Shown here: in pieces, positions 9,968-23,790 of the stretch
Numbering within the stretch: the stretch's first letter is position 1
How the letters are laid out: each line of letters opens with the position of its first letter
DNA from: Polyodon spathula
Lineage: Eukaryota > Chordata > Actinopteri > Acipenseriformes > Polyodontidae
Assembly (NCBI RefSeq): GCF_017654505.1
Contig: NC_054547.1
Coordinates: 29,148,846-29,212,845, forward strand
Direction of reading: 5' to 3'
DNA: 64,000 nt
Made by a program: the position numbers and the translations under genes
Notes under the pieces: generated by a model
The model's input: the letters and a program-made list of their open reading frames with translations, nothing else
The model's database searches: none
Told to the model about the DNA's origin: nothing

Positions 9968-11180
9968 TTATTAGATTTTTTAAAATTACAGCAATATAGC
10001 TTTAAAGTTTTTGCTTTTTTTGCACTTTTCTTCCCAGTTATTTGTTTTATGAGTGTGTTTAAGCCAAGACATTTAGGTATAACAATCGTCGTTTCTCTTT
10101 GGAGTAAAGTTGTTTAGTTTTCCTGTATGTTCTGTGTGCAATTATACTTGAAACTCCACTCACTACAAAATAAAACTTGATTGAAACAGATAAATGCCTC
10201 CATTTACAGTATGAGAGATGTTGCAAAAGTTTGCATACCCTAATGTGTGGAAATAGACATACCGGTATATTGGGGATTTAAACTGCTGACGATAATTTTG
10301 TTTATTTCTTTGTAACTAAAGCCAGATTTCTACGCAAAATATTTCAAAATATTTTACAATGAAAGACAACAGGTTCATTTTAGGACAAGTGCCAATATAC
10401 TGTATATTTAGGATATTAATTTCTTAAAACCACTGCAATTCTACCATTGTAACATTTAGTGGCGCTATTTTAATTTAAGCTGCTATATAGATTCCTGAAA
10501 CCATTATTGAAAAAATAATAACATTTTGATTTGGGGTGGGACAGGTGGCAGATAAACTGTTGGAACTGCTGCCAAGACAAACAAACAATTTAGGCACAAA
10601 TTCAGTTCAGTCTGGTTTCCTGGCTAGTGTTTTGGGAACTGGTTCGCAATTCCTTTTTACAAACTGGCACTCAGCAGAAAGCAGCTGTGTCTTAATGGAA
10701 GCACAGCCAACCCAAGCCCTTGCACCTCACAGAACATTACAGCTGCTCCAGTTTGCAGTTTAACTGACAGAGGGTTACTTTCTACTCTCTTTAATTAAAA
10801 CACATCTGCAAATGGGCATGTTTCTGAACTATAACATCAGCTCATGGAAAACAAAGCTCAATGAGTCAGTTACTGGAGAGAAAGCATTATCAGATCACTG
10901 ATATATGTGCTCAGGTGCTGCATATTTCACTCTTAGGTTGCTCATAAGTTATGTTTTATTGCTTCTGAATTATGGAACAGTCAATTAGATATTAACACAA
11001 TGCTGCCAAAGAGCTTTACAATACACAGATCATTTCATCCCATTAAAATAAGACAATCAGAAAGTAAATCTTTTTTTTTGTAATCAGTGTTGTTAGTGTT
11101 AATAGTCAGTTTTTTTTTTTTTTTTTTTGGAATTGCCAAATGACATTTTTAATTAAGGTTCGGGAGGAGGGGCATGCACC
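9968..11180. other. Mostly unassigned; possible Tc1-type terminus
   Basis: At 10208-10250 the sequence ACAGTATGAGAGATGTTGCA, running into AAAGTTTGCATACCC, resembles the terminal repeat of Tc1-like elements, but no partner end was found. The 75-codon frame at 10536-10763 has no recognisable pattern. Poly-T occurs at 11110-11128. Confidence 0.35.
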
Positions 11181-11279
11181 AATCTCCATGTCACCAATTG
11201 AATCATTCAATTTCCACATCAAGCATTATGAGTACCCTCTCCACTTACCCCTCATATGCCTTTTGATTCATTCGTTCTC

Positions 11280-12440
11280 GCACAGTCATGGAGAACATTC
11301 TGGATTACTGTGTTTCGTTGGACGATAAATTGTTTGCTCTTTCCCCTGAGCAGAAATCCCTTCCTACGGTTCAAGTTCAAGTCATGTTTGATGTGAAGAC
11401 AACTGCAATCTACAGTTTTTCCAACTCCAGCCTTTTCAGCCCAGATGTCCGCTTTTCCTTGTCCTTCATCGGATCCCTCGCCTGCTCTCAGCCGCAGTTG
11501 CAGATCAGCACAACATTCCAGTCACTCTCCTGTTCACCGTAGCTCCCACCTGTCTACTAGATCAGCTCCATCATCAGACATCAAAGACTGGACAATCCCA
11601 AATATTCCACGATCAAAATATTCCATTCAAATCAACAACTGTTGATTTGAATAAGGAACAACTGTTTAACATGTATCTAACTACTCTTCAGGTTTCTTCT
11701 CAGAGGTTTCTCCTCTGCATTAGCCTCTCAAAGCCCCGCCTCCGCTTGTTTCTGAAGCTGACCTTCTGCAACTCCAGTTCCTCCCTATTCAGACCTGATA
11801 TTCCTGTGAACCACCCTCTGCATCCTCTGGTTCTGCAAGCTCAAGAGACAGCTCTTCTCGGTATTGCTCCCCTCACCCTGCAGATGTACTGGTCAGCTTG
11901 GAATTGTTTTAAAAATTACCACTCTGTATTTAATATTTCCTTCTTTTTCAATTCAGGTAGTTTTGTCCTTCATTATTGATCCTAGCCTTTTTTAGGTTTC
12001 TGAGTTGCTCAGAGCTTATAGCACACTGTTATAAATATAGCCATCAGATCCACCACTGCTTTTTCGACTTATCCATCCTCTCCTCTGACACACTAACCTT
12101 CTTGTAAGCCCCTATGAATCCCTTCTATCTTTTCTTCAACTCTGTCTTTCTCAGGCTGCCTCAGCTACCAACCCTTTGTTCGTTAAGGAAAACGGAGATG
12201 TTGTTACCTGGCATTGGTTTATTTTCCACCTTCACCATATCCTTTCCAGAGCTGGATTCTCAGCCACTTAGTTTTCCAGTCAGGATTGGAGCATCTTCTC
12301 GTTATGGAGTTCCAGACTGCATTATTAAGCAGCTAGGTCATTGATCTTCTTGGGCTTATTAAGGCTACATCAGGACCAACATTGCAGATCTTAAAAATGT
12401 TTTTTTCTGCAGATATGCTCTTAGTATTGGTAACCCCCGT
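11280..12440 (+). pseudogene. Tyrosine-recombinase retroelement remnant (DIRS/Ngaro/Crypton type)
   Basis: Tyrosine recombinases cut and join DNA through a 3'-phosphotyrosine and integrate DIRS-like and Crypton elements. At 11865-11930 the plus strand encodes LGIAPLTLQMYWSAWNCFKN, the SAM-like N-terminal domain pattern (..T...Y..AW..F..). At 11987-12100 comes FFRFLSCSELIAH, matching the conserved FFGFLRCSE block, then DLSILSSDTLTFL. At 12273-12410 the C-terminal catalytic block reads VRIGASSRYGVPDCIIKQLG, then SSWAY, a stop, and GYIRTNIADLKN. The arginine of H-x-x-R and a candidate nucleophilic tyrosine are recognisable, but the histidine is lost and stops occur. The upstream frame from 11288 may be the rest of the element. 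No terminal repeats were found. It is smaller and more decayed than the 58 kb DIRS element. Confidence 0.6.
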
Positions 12441-12444
12441 TAGG

Positions 12445-13095
12445 GCGAGTCACTTAGTGAGATAATACTCCTACTTGCGGTATTGAGAGCTGCTTGTTCT
12501 TTTGGGGTCTCTGCCTAGTCCTCATGGCCAGACGTCCTCAAACCAAGTTAGGTTTGATGCAAAATTAATGTATCTAAGTAAGTCATGTACTGTTATTTCT
12601 TCCACAGCTATTACATACCTCGCATTTCTTCAATCAATAGTTTAATCAAAAATTAATTTGTGATTGTTGTTTTGTCCATTTTTACCCCATTTTCGTCCCA
12701 ATTTGAAATGCCCGATTCGTTTACTGAGGGTATGTAAGTGGGGTTAGATTTTAATGCCGTGTCAGCAAGATATTCCTCATTTTATTTCCTTATGTATTCT
12801 TTGGAAAACAACTGGGAATAATAGATGTTATTCATATGCATTCAAATGAAATTGTATTGAAATTAATATGCATTTGCGGCCAACTGAAATGAACAGCACA
12901 CTAAATGACTATGTTTTTCTTAACTGTCGTAATTAACTGACTACCATTCTTCCATGGTTCTTGTAGATATGTGTCCCCTTCACTGTGTGCACACTGTTAT
13001 CTATGTAAATATAATGCTTTTTTTTTTCTTCAAAGTTGTAGCGGGGCAACTTCTCAAATTCCACCACTGTTTTAAAATGTCTAAAAATGTAATTA
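12445..13095. other. Unassigned AT-rich stretch
   Basis: No coding pattern or terminal repeat is recognised; short A/T homopolymers only. Confidence 0.4.
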
Positions 13096-13107
13096 AAAAA
13101 TAGTGTG

Positions 13108-13109
<2 letters not shown>

Positions 13110-13176
<67 letters not shown>

Positions 13177-13199
13177 TTAAATACTCTCATATATATATA

Positions 13200-13269
<70 letters not shown>
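13110..13269. repeat. Interrupted (TA)n microsatellite
   Basis: TA units run 13112-13170 and 13190-13269, split by a short ACATATTTAAATACTCTCAT segment. Tyr-Ile-rich minus-strand frames at 12933-13392 derive from it. Confidence 0.95.
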
Positions 13270-13273
<4 letters not shown>

Positions 13274-15915
13274 CAAAATAAGTGGAATATTAATACAGTG
13301 GCAACCTGAAAATTGCTTGTGACCAGATTAGAGGTAACAAATTTCTTACTTTCATTGTTGGACTCAGAGGATGGGGTTTTTCTTTCCTCCAAGATTTTGA
13401 CTTTCGAACCAAATTGAAAGGAGTTCAGACCATTGCTACACTAGGTATGTTAAGTAAATGAGTGGCTCAGAGCAAGAATTGTGCAGGATCTCAATGGTCC
13501 CAGAGATATGAGGGTATGCTCATTTTACACATATTATGTACATAAGCCTTGTTTTATATTCATGTAGGCAAGGAAAGTTAAAAGTTGATGAGGACACAAA
13601 ATAAGAGAGGATTGGAAAGAATTGTGGGACTGGTGATTTCTGTGGGAAAAACACAATTAGTATTAGTAATACATGGGTTACCGCTGCTAAACTCTTTATA
13701 TAACCATTGAAACTATTAAAAAATGTGTAGACAGAGCAGCTATATTGAGTCGGCCTTTATTTTTAAAATATGCTAATCCCATTATATTTATTCACCGTTT
13801 TAAAGGTCAGAAAGTACTCTGAGATTCTGTGGTTTGCATGTTAACCTGATATCAAAATCAATCAAATAGAAAATATTGTTGAACAAACAGACAAGAAGTT
13901 AAATGTGTCTGGGGATGAACACGTTAGCGGTAATGATAAAAATGACCCACATTTAATTGAGATCCTAGATCACGTTTTAATCAGATCAGAAAAATCTGTT
14001 CACGTATGCTCTTCCCTATGTTTTTTTCTTTTCGGCAGTTAAATGTCAGCTCTCAGCTGTGGCGTAAAAATGAGTAAGACCTCCTCACGCTATCCCTGCA
14101 GCTTTCGCACCTGCTTGTGCTCATCCCTGCGCACAGTCTTGGTGATAAATTTATCTGCTCCTCTGTCTTGTGTTCAAACAAAGCAAGGTCATTATTTAAA
14201 GCTGAAGCGCATGTGACATGTCGTTAACTGCAGCGTTGGAACGTAGGTGGATTGATGGTGGAAAGGAGTAGTAAGGAGGCGTCTCAAAAATGCAATCTTC
14301 TGTACCAAACAAAGAGGTATTTCAATTAATGTAAGTACAGCTGGCTAGCCTGCAATGAGATTATGGGGTCCACTTAATTGATCATTGAAATCCTTAAAAG
14401 AATGGAATGTGTATAACTGAGTGTGTGAGTCTCTTTATACTGTTGTGAATATGAATTTTAATGCAACCACTCTGCAGACTCCTTGTGTCGAATCACTGCT
14501 GTCCTATAGCAGCTGCCCAAGTTGAGCAGACATCTCATGGAAATGTGTATCTCTTGTGAACTGCAAGTACAAGAGGAAGCCACAGTAAAGTGGCACTGAG
14601 CACTTCAACTGATACAACTTCATCTGGGGCTGCAGTATAACTGCATGGCTATATTTACAAATTACTCATATACAGTAACAGCATGTAGGGGGTCATATTT
14701 ACACATTTCTAATACACATTAACAGCATGTAGGGGGTCATATTTACATGGATTAAGGTAGATTTGTGCTGTTGTTACATAATGGCTATCTGCTCCAATTG
14801 GCTGAAAAAGCCTTGAGCTTTGTATAAATCAGCATAACCAGATAAATAGTTGAATAGAAGAACAACAGTCAATTGTGAGGGGATTGCATAGCTTGGATGA
14901 TGTTTGTTAGACAATAAAATGGCTGAACCCCACACGGGAAGACAGTAATACTGGTATTATTGCTGTTATCTCATTACTGGGGGACGTGTTTTCCAGAAAA
15001 CACTCCACAATGGATTTAATTGTTCTACCTGGTTTGTTAGCTAATCTCCTTTGATGCAAAGAACACCACAGAACCAGTGTTCTGATAACCCTAATGAAGA
15101 TATTAAGATTCTCTTCAATCATTTATTTTGTCACTGTGCAGCTGTCATTTTAGTTTCATACTGAGAAATATACTGTATATGGCATATGGTGAATTTAGAT
15201 TAAAAGAAAAAAGTGCATTATATAAATTCAAAATTACTTTATATTTTAAGAAGAGTATTTCTACATATAAAAAGAAAAAGAGATCACAGCATTTGGCACT
15301 GTACGCAAGGGGCACTTACACCCAACCAACGTCCCAGCATGGATTTCGGGTAACTGTACTGCAGGCGGCGCTATTCTTCAGGGGAGCTCTTAAAGGGATA
15401 CTTAATTTCATCCACATTTTTCATACTTAATATAGGTCTGGTTTCACAAACCCAGAGTAGCAATAATCTCTATTCTGATTAGTTCATTATTTAGCACGCT
15501 TAGCAGCTAAAATACTTTTTTTTTCCACCATGCACGGTGTTAGCAACTAAAAAGATTTCTGAAGTAGATTGCGGCTGTAATTTCTGCCCCCCCTTTTTTC
15601 TTTCCATTCAACTCACAGTTACCACCGGGTTACACTCCCTGGAGTCATTTCTAAAACGTCCTCGCTTCAGAAATTCAGCTTTAAGGAGAGTTTTCAGCAG
15701 CTGATCCCCATTAGTTTGTAAGCATGTTAAATAATGATATAAGCAAAAACAGCAATAGAGCATTATACAAAACGTGCATAATAGCATATTGAAAAGGTAA
15801 GAAATGAAATATGTCTTCTAAATTTTGACAAAAACGTTTGCTTCTACATTGTGTTTCTTAGTTTTATGATTGAGTGTTTGAATATATGTATGCTTTGTAT
15901 ACTTTATTACACATT
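13270..15915. repeat. Unassigned unique DNA with a ~48-bp tandem duplication
   Basis: No coding exon recognised. At 14645-14750 a ~48-bp unit is duplicated, best seen in TAACAGCATGTAGGGGGTCA followed by TATTTACA in both copies. The rest appears unique. Confidence 0.5.
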
Positions 15916-15919
15916 TACT

Positions 15920-15921
<2 letters not shown>

Positions 15922-15993
<72 letters not shown>

Positions 15994-15994
15994 T
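15922..15994. repeat. (ATT)n microsatellite
   Basis: About 24 uninterrupted ATT/TTA units. Confidence 0.95.
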
Positions 15995-15999
15995 TAATT

Positions 16000-17058
16000 A
16001 AACTAATCAAATAGGAATTATGGCTTTTGGTCAAGAACTGTGGTCATACAGTAATATTTATAATCTGCCCACACATAATACAGAGTTACCAAATTGGATC
16101 TTATATCAAAAGCAAAACCAAGGCTGCTGTTATCAGTACAAAGTCAGCCAAAAACCCTGCTGTACTGGTCATCTCTGCTGACAGGTCTGGTGAGTATTCA
16201 GCACATCCATTTTGTTCAGGGAGATGTGTGTTGGAACGAAGATTGCTGATTTTTCATTTGAGTCATCAGTATCATCATTATTAAACAGAAAGCACACTGT
16301 GGATTTACGAGTCGAATTGCATTACACTGTATAAGCTAAACACTGAGAAAGCGGAGCCTTCATAAACTGCCGTGAACAATAAGTTACAGTGACTTTATGA
16401 GCTGCTTTTGTTTAAATATTAAAAGTCCAGCTGTCTCCCTCAAACTTGAAATATACAGAAAAATTCCTCATGCAGTATATTTGTTTATTATCAGAATATA
16501 TATTACTGAAGCAATATCAGACTAGTTTTGGCATAAACTCTTAATTGCTGATCAAGGTTGAGTCACAAAGGAGTCCAGCTCTGTTTACAATACACATGGA
16601 TTGTGTCTGTTTGCACAGTATCGCTCGACATGATGAACATGATGAACACACCTTGAATTTTCACAAATCTTTACTTTTATAATCAACAGCTGTGGACTGT
16701 ACTGATGGCATTTCTGTATAAAATGTGCCAGGGAAAGAAATGCAGTTAGAATTAGTACATGACTGACCCCTGTGGTCTGATTGAGGTACACATACCAGCA
16801 TTTCCGTTCAGGTTTGTTACTGCTTTTGCACAGTGGTTAATATCTGGGATAACAAGGGCAGGGCACAGCGTTCACACCCCATTCTCACCCTGTTTATCCC
16901 CACGTCTACATTAGAACCATCTTTCCAAGTGACATTAGAGTAAAAAGTCCAGCTAAATAAGTCACTTCTGATTCAGATTATTTCAAATATACAACTGATT
17001 CTGGCGCGATATTCCTCTTCAATCCGTTATGAATTCGATTATTTTAAGTTTAAGATTA
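16000..17058. other. Unassigned stretch
   Basis: The 85-codon plus frame at 16027-16284 and the 68-codon minus frame at 16585-16791 show no domain pattern. Nothing else is recognised. Confidence 0.35.
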
Positions 17059-17120
17059 TTAACACTAGAACCGCCAAAGCAGCAATTTTGACTGCCTTTT
17101 ACAAGACCTGATTTTATTTT
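17059..17120 (+). mobile_element. Possible piggyBac-type terminus
   Basis: TTAA at 17059-17062 is followed by CACTAGAACCGCCAAAGC. The TTAA-C-CTAGAA arrangement resembles termini of piggyBac elements. No partner end or transposase is seen nearby. Confidence 0.3.
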
Positions 17121-18887
17121 GAATATAACCTACAATATTCCATTATTTATATACAAGCCTGTCTTTATCTCTACTGGACCTGACAGCCACCAATTCCTTT
17201 GCTTTGTACAAGGAATGCACGGGGGAAAATATCAGTAGGAGAGATTTCATCTTGAAGCTAGCCACAGTGCTTTGGCAGAAACATTTCGATCAGAAAACTA
17301 CAAAGCTGCAGGCTGCAGCAGCTCAACCTTGATTCTGTGCTGCACTGAGTGACACACCCAAGAGCAAACCTATACTTTCGTTTTAAATTTTAAAAAAAAA
17401 TCATTTTTACAGTTTTGTATGTACATTTACCTGTTAACACGCTAGTTTCTTTTGAAATGTTCATTTTCATTTTGTTTGATAAGTTAGTAAGTTGTGGTAA
17501 AAAAATAAACCCTTTTACGTTTAATTGTGCATTTAAATACGACGTTATGGCTGCGCAGATGTTTGATATGATATGTGAAATCAAAACAGGTCAATTGAGG
17601 ACTTTCAATTTTCTGACAGCCTGCCACTCTTGAAGTAAAGAAGAATACAAATATGGAATGAAAAATGTAACTTTTGTCAGTAGAAACAGAATCCCAAAAT
17701 GTATAAAATGTTCTTTTCTTGTGAGTCGTGGCCCGCCGCTGATCCAAGTCTTTCTGAGCCATACTAATTCTGATTATACTAAAGCTGTGACCCTCTGGGT
17801 TACACTCCAGTCAGAGTCACAGCCAAGTGATTCATTGCAAGCTATAATTTGCTCATGTGACTCAAGGGACGTGCAAAATAGGATTTAATTTGCTGGCACA
17901 GAATGTTTGCTGACAGATTTTCTCCCCATTTTGACTCTGGTTTCCACTTGCTGCATGTGGTGTTAATGTGCTTTTCATTGTTGTGCTCTTTTTCTACTCA
18001 TCGGGTTGCCTTGGATCATCAGTGTTTGCCTTCTAGAGACAAAGAAAACAGTTCCAGGGTTTAATCTTACTCGACGTGTGGCATGACCCTGCCCAAGGCT
18101 GCCCACGAGCCCCAGCAGCTTCTTTCACATCCACAGCAACAAAGTTGAGCACTTGGCTTCTTTCTGCCTGATTAGATAAACCAAGATGCAGTGACATGCA
18201 ATTCCTACATCCCCTTAATAATTTGTGTTAAACCTGTCTGTTTATTTAAGTTAATTATCCCAGTCTAGAGCAGTACTCTCAGTAAACAGTGGTTTTAGAA
18301 AAGGACAGTCTTAGCAATGCTTTATTGCCATTCCATTGTCAACAAGTAAGTTGCTCTTTTCCACCAACACACACTGCAAATTAACTATTGAAAATCAAAG
18401 AATTCCTTAAAATGATGAAGAAAAAAGTGCTGCTCTGTACCTGGAATGCTGCACGATGCACACATCAGCAGGGTTTGCGTTCAACGTTTGAACCAATTAT
18501 CCTTGACTTTTGAATAATTCTACTTCCTGTATCCTAGCTTACTTTCTATTACAGCAGAATTCAATCTGTTGGCTGTCGACTTGCACATTATTCTTTGAAG
18601 CAAAAATATCCGACACAGTGGTCATTGCTGTCAGACATTTGACCACAACGATTGCTAAAGACAAGGTTGTGTATTACAATGATCCAGATCACTTGTGCAC
18701 AGATATGGTCAATAAGATCTATTTATGTTAAGGTCATTGTTACAAATAGGTCTTTACAAGCTCATTGAACTCATTTAAAATCTGTCTTGAACAAAAACTC
18801 TGATTTGAATGGCTAGTACCTCTTAACTCAGTGGTAAGCATCTCCTAACTCTTTCAACACTGCAGACTGTAAACAAGTCCAGCAAAG

Positions 18888-19010
18888 ATAACTCCACTCA
18901 AAACTGCAGACTGCTCTAGCAGTATAGGAAAGATAACCACTCAAAACTGCAGACTGCTCTAGTAGTATACACTCAAAACTGCAGACTGCTCTAGTAGTAT
19001 AGGAAAGAGC
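18888..19010. repeat. Three-copy tandem repeat
   Basis: The unit CACTCAAAACTGCAGACTGC followed by TCTAG.AGTATA occurs three times. The spacers differ: two carry GGAAAGA and the middle one is shorter. It is a recent local duplication, giving spuriously Cys/Ser-rich minus-strand frames. Confidence 0.85.
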
Positions 19011-20819
19011 CTTCCACATTAAATATTGAGGTAAAAGCTTATATCAGCCATGGAAGATATTGAAGTCATTATTTACAGAAATCAGGAAGACATTTTTTTA
19101 ATCCTTGTTTCTATGGCTTTGTTTTGTTACTGGATCATAATTGTTTGCTTCAAACTGAACTGTTGCTGGTGTTTCATGAAGCTAAACCTCCGAGGGCATC
19201 TGCTGAAGGATAAATGAGAGTTTGATTTGCTATTTATAAACAATTGTGGAAGTTGGTAGAGTAGCTACTGTTAACTTAAATAAGAGCATACATTTCTAAA
19301 TGCTAATTAAATGTTGGCAAAGGCACAACAGGCTATTTTAATCGAAATCAACCTCAGTAACACCTACACATATCTAATGAGTTCAAACCAATGTACATTT
19401 TTAAACTACAAAAATCTAATCAAATTGTAGGACTATAAAGTAAAGATGTATTACCATTGTGTCTCATAGAGTCTAGATACACTTAGAGCATGTACCTCAT
19501 TTTACATGGGTTATCATCATACTGCCTAGAACACACTATCTTTGCAGTGACAAAATTAGTTCTGTGCATAATGACTAAGCATTACTTTTCTGTTAACCCC
19601 TGTGCTGTTTGCTTTTCCATTTTTTTTCTTTTTAGAATCCCAGTCTATGACATCACACAAAACGTCTGGCTACTTAACTTTGTTTCTGATAGTTTTAACT
19701 CATAAGAGTTAGAACACAATTTACAGTACAGTCAAACATATTCAATATCATTCCTTTTAATGTCGCCACCCTGCCAAATTGTAATGAAAGCTGATGGGGG
19801 CAAATTCTGTGCTGCAAGTCAATTTCAGTCATGAGGCTCTTGATTTGCAGGTGCTTCAGAATACAATACTGCTCTATCGCAAAGAATAGTCTCAAAGGAT
19901 AGAGTATGAAGCCATCCTTAAGCACAGATACCGATGCAGAATTCCCCAAGTTCGTTGAAGAAATTAACACTGTTAATCATTGAGGAATGGTCACCTATCC
20001 CTCCAGATCAACTTGAACACCTTGCAGACCAAGATTTCAAATCAGAATGTCTCCAAAAAATTACTAATTAAAAAAAAAACAAAAATAAAAAACCAACACT
20101 TGATGTGTCTAGTTGTCAAGTTACTGTTTCTCGTAATGATTTCTAAGCTGCTTGGCCCATCCGTCCTCTCATGCATATCAGTGTCTAAGATCTTGAGAGT
20201 AATCAGAGTTCTGCTTTATTATTTCTCTTGACAATACTCTTCGCCTGTCTAAACCATACAGATATTAAAAAAATAAATAAATAAAATCCCTGCTCATTAT
20301 GTTGGTTTAAGTTTGGTACCTAATATAATTTTAAAAGGAGCAAAAATATAATCTGATGAAAGAAACCCTTTTAAATCCAGACTTTTATTAGTGTTTTGCC
20401 TTATTTACTTTGACCCTCTGAATCATTTGTATTGCAAACATCCCTAATGATTTTCTTTGATATCTAGCACCCTGTCCAAATCATTGCTTCTTTTAATTGA
20501 GGAACACATGCTTGCAAACTGCAACAAAATAACAATCTTACTTTAAACCCTTACGACTCTATTGTGAAGCAATAGATAATGTATACCATTAAAAATATTT
20601 CCCATGACATACAATATCAGAAACAGATAGACAGGGGCAGGCTATACAATAATCTACACGTTAATATTTATATAGTAAGAGAATGGGGCACAGATGCGTC
20701 TGTGATCGGCATCATGGCAAATCAAGTCAATTAGGGTGGATTTTTGAACATGGTCAATCCCACATAATCTACCATAATTTAATTCATGGCGTCTGTTTGC
20801 AATCCTTCTTTCTCAGCTT

Positions 20820-21160
20820 AGTGTAATGGGCAGTGTCATGTGGTGCACTGCAGTTACGGATTCTGTCCCCTGTCAGTGAGAAGAGGGTAAAAGCTCTCTA
20901 ACCACCAAAGATGCTTGCATGCAGTTTGCGTGATCAACAGTTCGCACCCAGCCTCCATCCTGTTGCATTGGTGCCATGATTCTCACTGACTGTCTTGAGG
21001 TTAAAGAATGGGAAATTGTGTAACAGGCAATGCTGTGTAGAGCATGTAACCTCATCTCATCTCAGATGAGCCTGACTCTTTTGCATTGTGGTTTAGACAA
21101 TCGCTACAGCGTGTGGGGTTGCCAGTTTGCACCCAGCCTCTGTCCTTTGCATTTGCCTTC
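20820..21160. repeat. Diverged internal duplication
   Basis: The motif CAGTTTGCGTGATCAACAGTTCGCACCCAGCCTCC at 20930-20964 recurs in altered form as CCAGTTTGCACCCAGCCTCTGTCCTTTGCAT at 21121-21151. This suggests two copies of an old repeat; the family is unknown. Confidence 0.35.
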
Positions 21161-23734
21161 TGTGCACTCTCCTTATGAGATTTAGCATTTTTAAAATCGG
21201 AATGCTCCTGCTGCTTCTTGCAACGGTAGAAGGTTATAAAGGAAGCAAATGCTTTTGTTTAGCATACTAACAACATTTTACTGGAAAGACCTTTTTTTTA
21301 AACATGGGTTCAAAAGTTAATAATCCTTTTCCTTGAAATGTTAAAGAAATGCTTAAATTTTTTCAGATGCCAGAATCCACTTTACATAAAGAAGCAAAGG
21401 CAAACTAAAACTATAGTACCAATTAGCTGCTAGAATTTAGCAACACCACCTTAAATCACCTTGGCTTTGACATCCAAATATAAAAGCAGTACCAAGGTCC
21501 CCACATTATAAAGGAGATTTATACACACCATTGTTTTGATAAGGTTCTGTGCACCACTGGGACTAAATTAAATGTTACAATTATTTCCAGAGATATAAGT
21601 CTAAGCATTACTTAAACCCCGGACAGTGTGCTCTACTATGTACATATCCGAATCAAGTGAAGCAATTCTAATATAATTATATGAGACAAACAGTAAGCAT
21701 TTTCAGTTCTCAATATGTTGCAGATATTCCAAACAGCTGCAAGTGCCTTCATTGGCTACAGGCTTCAACACCAGCTCTTTGAAGCCAAAACCTTTTACAA
21801 TAGACAAACTCATTCCGCTACTAGAAAGAAAAAAAAACAACTGATTTTAAATTGCATATTAGTTGAAACAAAGTCACATTCTAAACCAGAATTAACTCAT
21901 TAACTAATCAGTAATTTCAAACATTAACTCCAGACACATCCTCATGAAGTAACTAAGAATATTAATTTGCATGGTATGATTGCAAATACTTGAAAGAAAC
22001 CACCCTTTAACAAAAGCTAACATTCATGCTGCTCCTCTGTCTGACTTGCTGGCAATGTCGTGTCTGGTGATTTCACCCAAGAGTTATGTATTGACCCCCT
22101 TATTAACGTCACTAAAAACAATAAAAGTACAGGCGTAAGAGGTCCACAAACCATCAGGATTTGAATTTCAGGCTGTGGCTATAGGATATGTCACTGGCAG
22201 GTTAAAATAGACCCCATTAACATGGATCCCTTTGTTCCCTTTGTCAAACCAATTGCCTCTTTTCACTCACTGATTCAAAGCAATGGATATTACCAAGAAA
22301 CTAACTGATCTTGCTTATTACAAAAGAGCTTTCTCTAATTACAGTAGCTGTGCTATCTGTTCTTTCTTCTTTTTGTTTTGTGGTTTACTGTATTTATAAT
22401 AAAATTATAACCCTCTATTTTCAGGGAAAAAAAGCCCTCAATTCAAGTTGCATAATAAAAAAAAAATACTAAAAGAAACTTTAATTTCAAGTTGCCATCA
22501 TGAAACATTACAAAGCGCCAGCTGTCACCCTTGTTTTCCATACACAACACTTATTGTATGGTCAAATAGCATGTACTGGAATGAATGACCGAAAGATACA
22601 ATACATAACGACGAATATTAGTATTACTGAGGTATTACTGAGAAAGTATTTGAATCCAGTTTGTTGTCTTACCTTTATTCATGTTTTGTTATGTGCGAAA
22701 CATGATATGTCTTCAGCATCTCTATTGGTTGCTTTTAACCCACCACACTGGGTTAAAACAAACAGATCACATTTCTTATTTTAAACTTGCACAAACAGTA
22801 CAACACTTGAGCGATATCCACTTATCACACATTAGCTGACATTCTTTGATTTTAATAATCACCAAAAACCAATATGAATACACCAGTCGAAATCTAAGTG
22901 GATGAACTGGTAAAGGGATATGCCTGAAGCCATTTTACGGAAAATAAAAACAATTACCTTGGAACAAGAAACCATCAATGTGATGACTGAGCTGTCATAT
23001 TATTGCATAAGTGTCTCACTCATCCACTGAAGCCCATCCTCTTACACTTTAAACAAGTACTCATTAGTACTCCAGAGACTGGGATAATTACACTTCCAAA
23101 ATAACATTAATTACTTAAGGCATCTTTCCTTAATCCTACTGTACATATTCTGAAGAATAAGGAGGAAACACTATGTGTACAGTATTTCAATCTAGGTATA
23201 ACAATTGTTATAAATACTATGAGCAATATTTACCTACTGTATGTTGTGAGAAATTAAGCATTTAGCAAAAGCGATGGAACAGGCGGGGAACTCACTTTTT
23301 AAATCGTAAACATCAAGCATATTAGGCACCCTCATTACCAGAACATTCGTCAGCCAAATGGCTAGTATCTCATTAGTCATTTGATAACAACGTCTGAAAT
23401 CTTTTTACCACCTACTTACAACTGAACAATGAAACATAGAACACCTAACCTCCTCCACATTACAGAGCCAATGCTCAGACCTACAGAGGAAGTACAGTAT
23501 TCCCAAACTGAGTGCAAGCAAAGGAAACATAAACGCTTGCTCCTTTGTTGCACAATTACTGATGCCCACACCACCTGATCAGATTTTACTAACCAGTAGA
23601 TAAAAAGAGAATGACTGTTAATTAACTTTCTTTTATTGGAAAGACTTGAAAAGCTGATTATGCTTATTTTTACCTTTCCTTTCAAAGGATAGCAATTCAT
23701 AAAGACAAAATCAATCCATCAAGCTCAATCAATT

Positions 23735-23790
23735 TATTTATATAGCGCACTTCACATCAATAAAGGTGCTTCAGAGCGCTTTACCTAAAA
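23735..23790 (-). repeat. LINE/SINE 3'-tail fragment (reverse orientation)
   Basis: TTTATTTATATAGCGCACTT, followed later by CAGAGCGCTTTACC, is the reverse-complement counterpart of the tail at 24985-25035 (GTAAAGCGCTTTGTGATGG and GGTGCTATATAAA). The shared tail is the kind recognised by a LINE reverse transcriptase. Confidence 0.5.

Larger units (their letters stand above)
17130..23715. other. Long unassigned stretch with small tandem repeats
   Basis: I see no exon, RNA gene or full transposon. Scattered open frames (for example minus 17484-17762, plus 22500-22784 and minus 23416-23700) lack any recognisable domain or splice context. Local repeats are listed separately (18888-19010, 20870-21160). 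Confidence 0.4.

Noticed and set aside
18888..19010. Direct repeats considered as a CRISPR array
   Set aside because: Only three head-to-tail copies with no unique spacers of constant length; the genome is eukaryotic.
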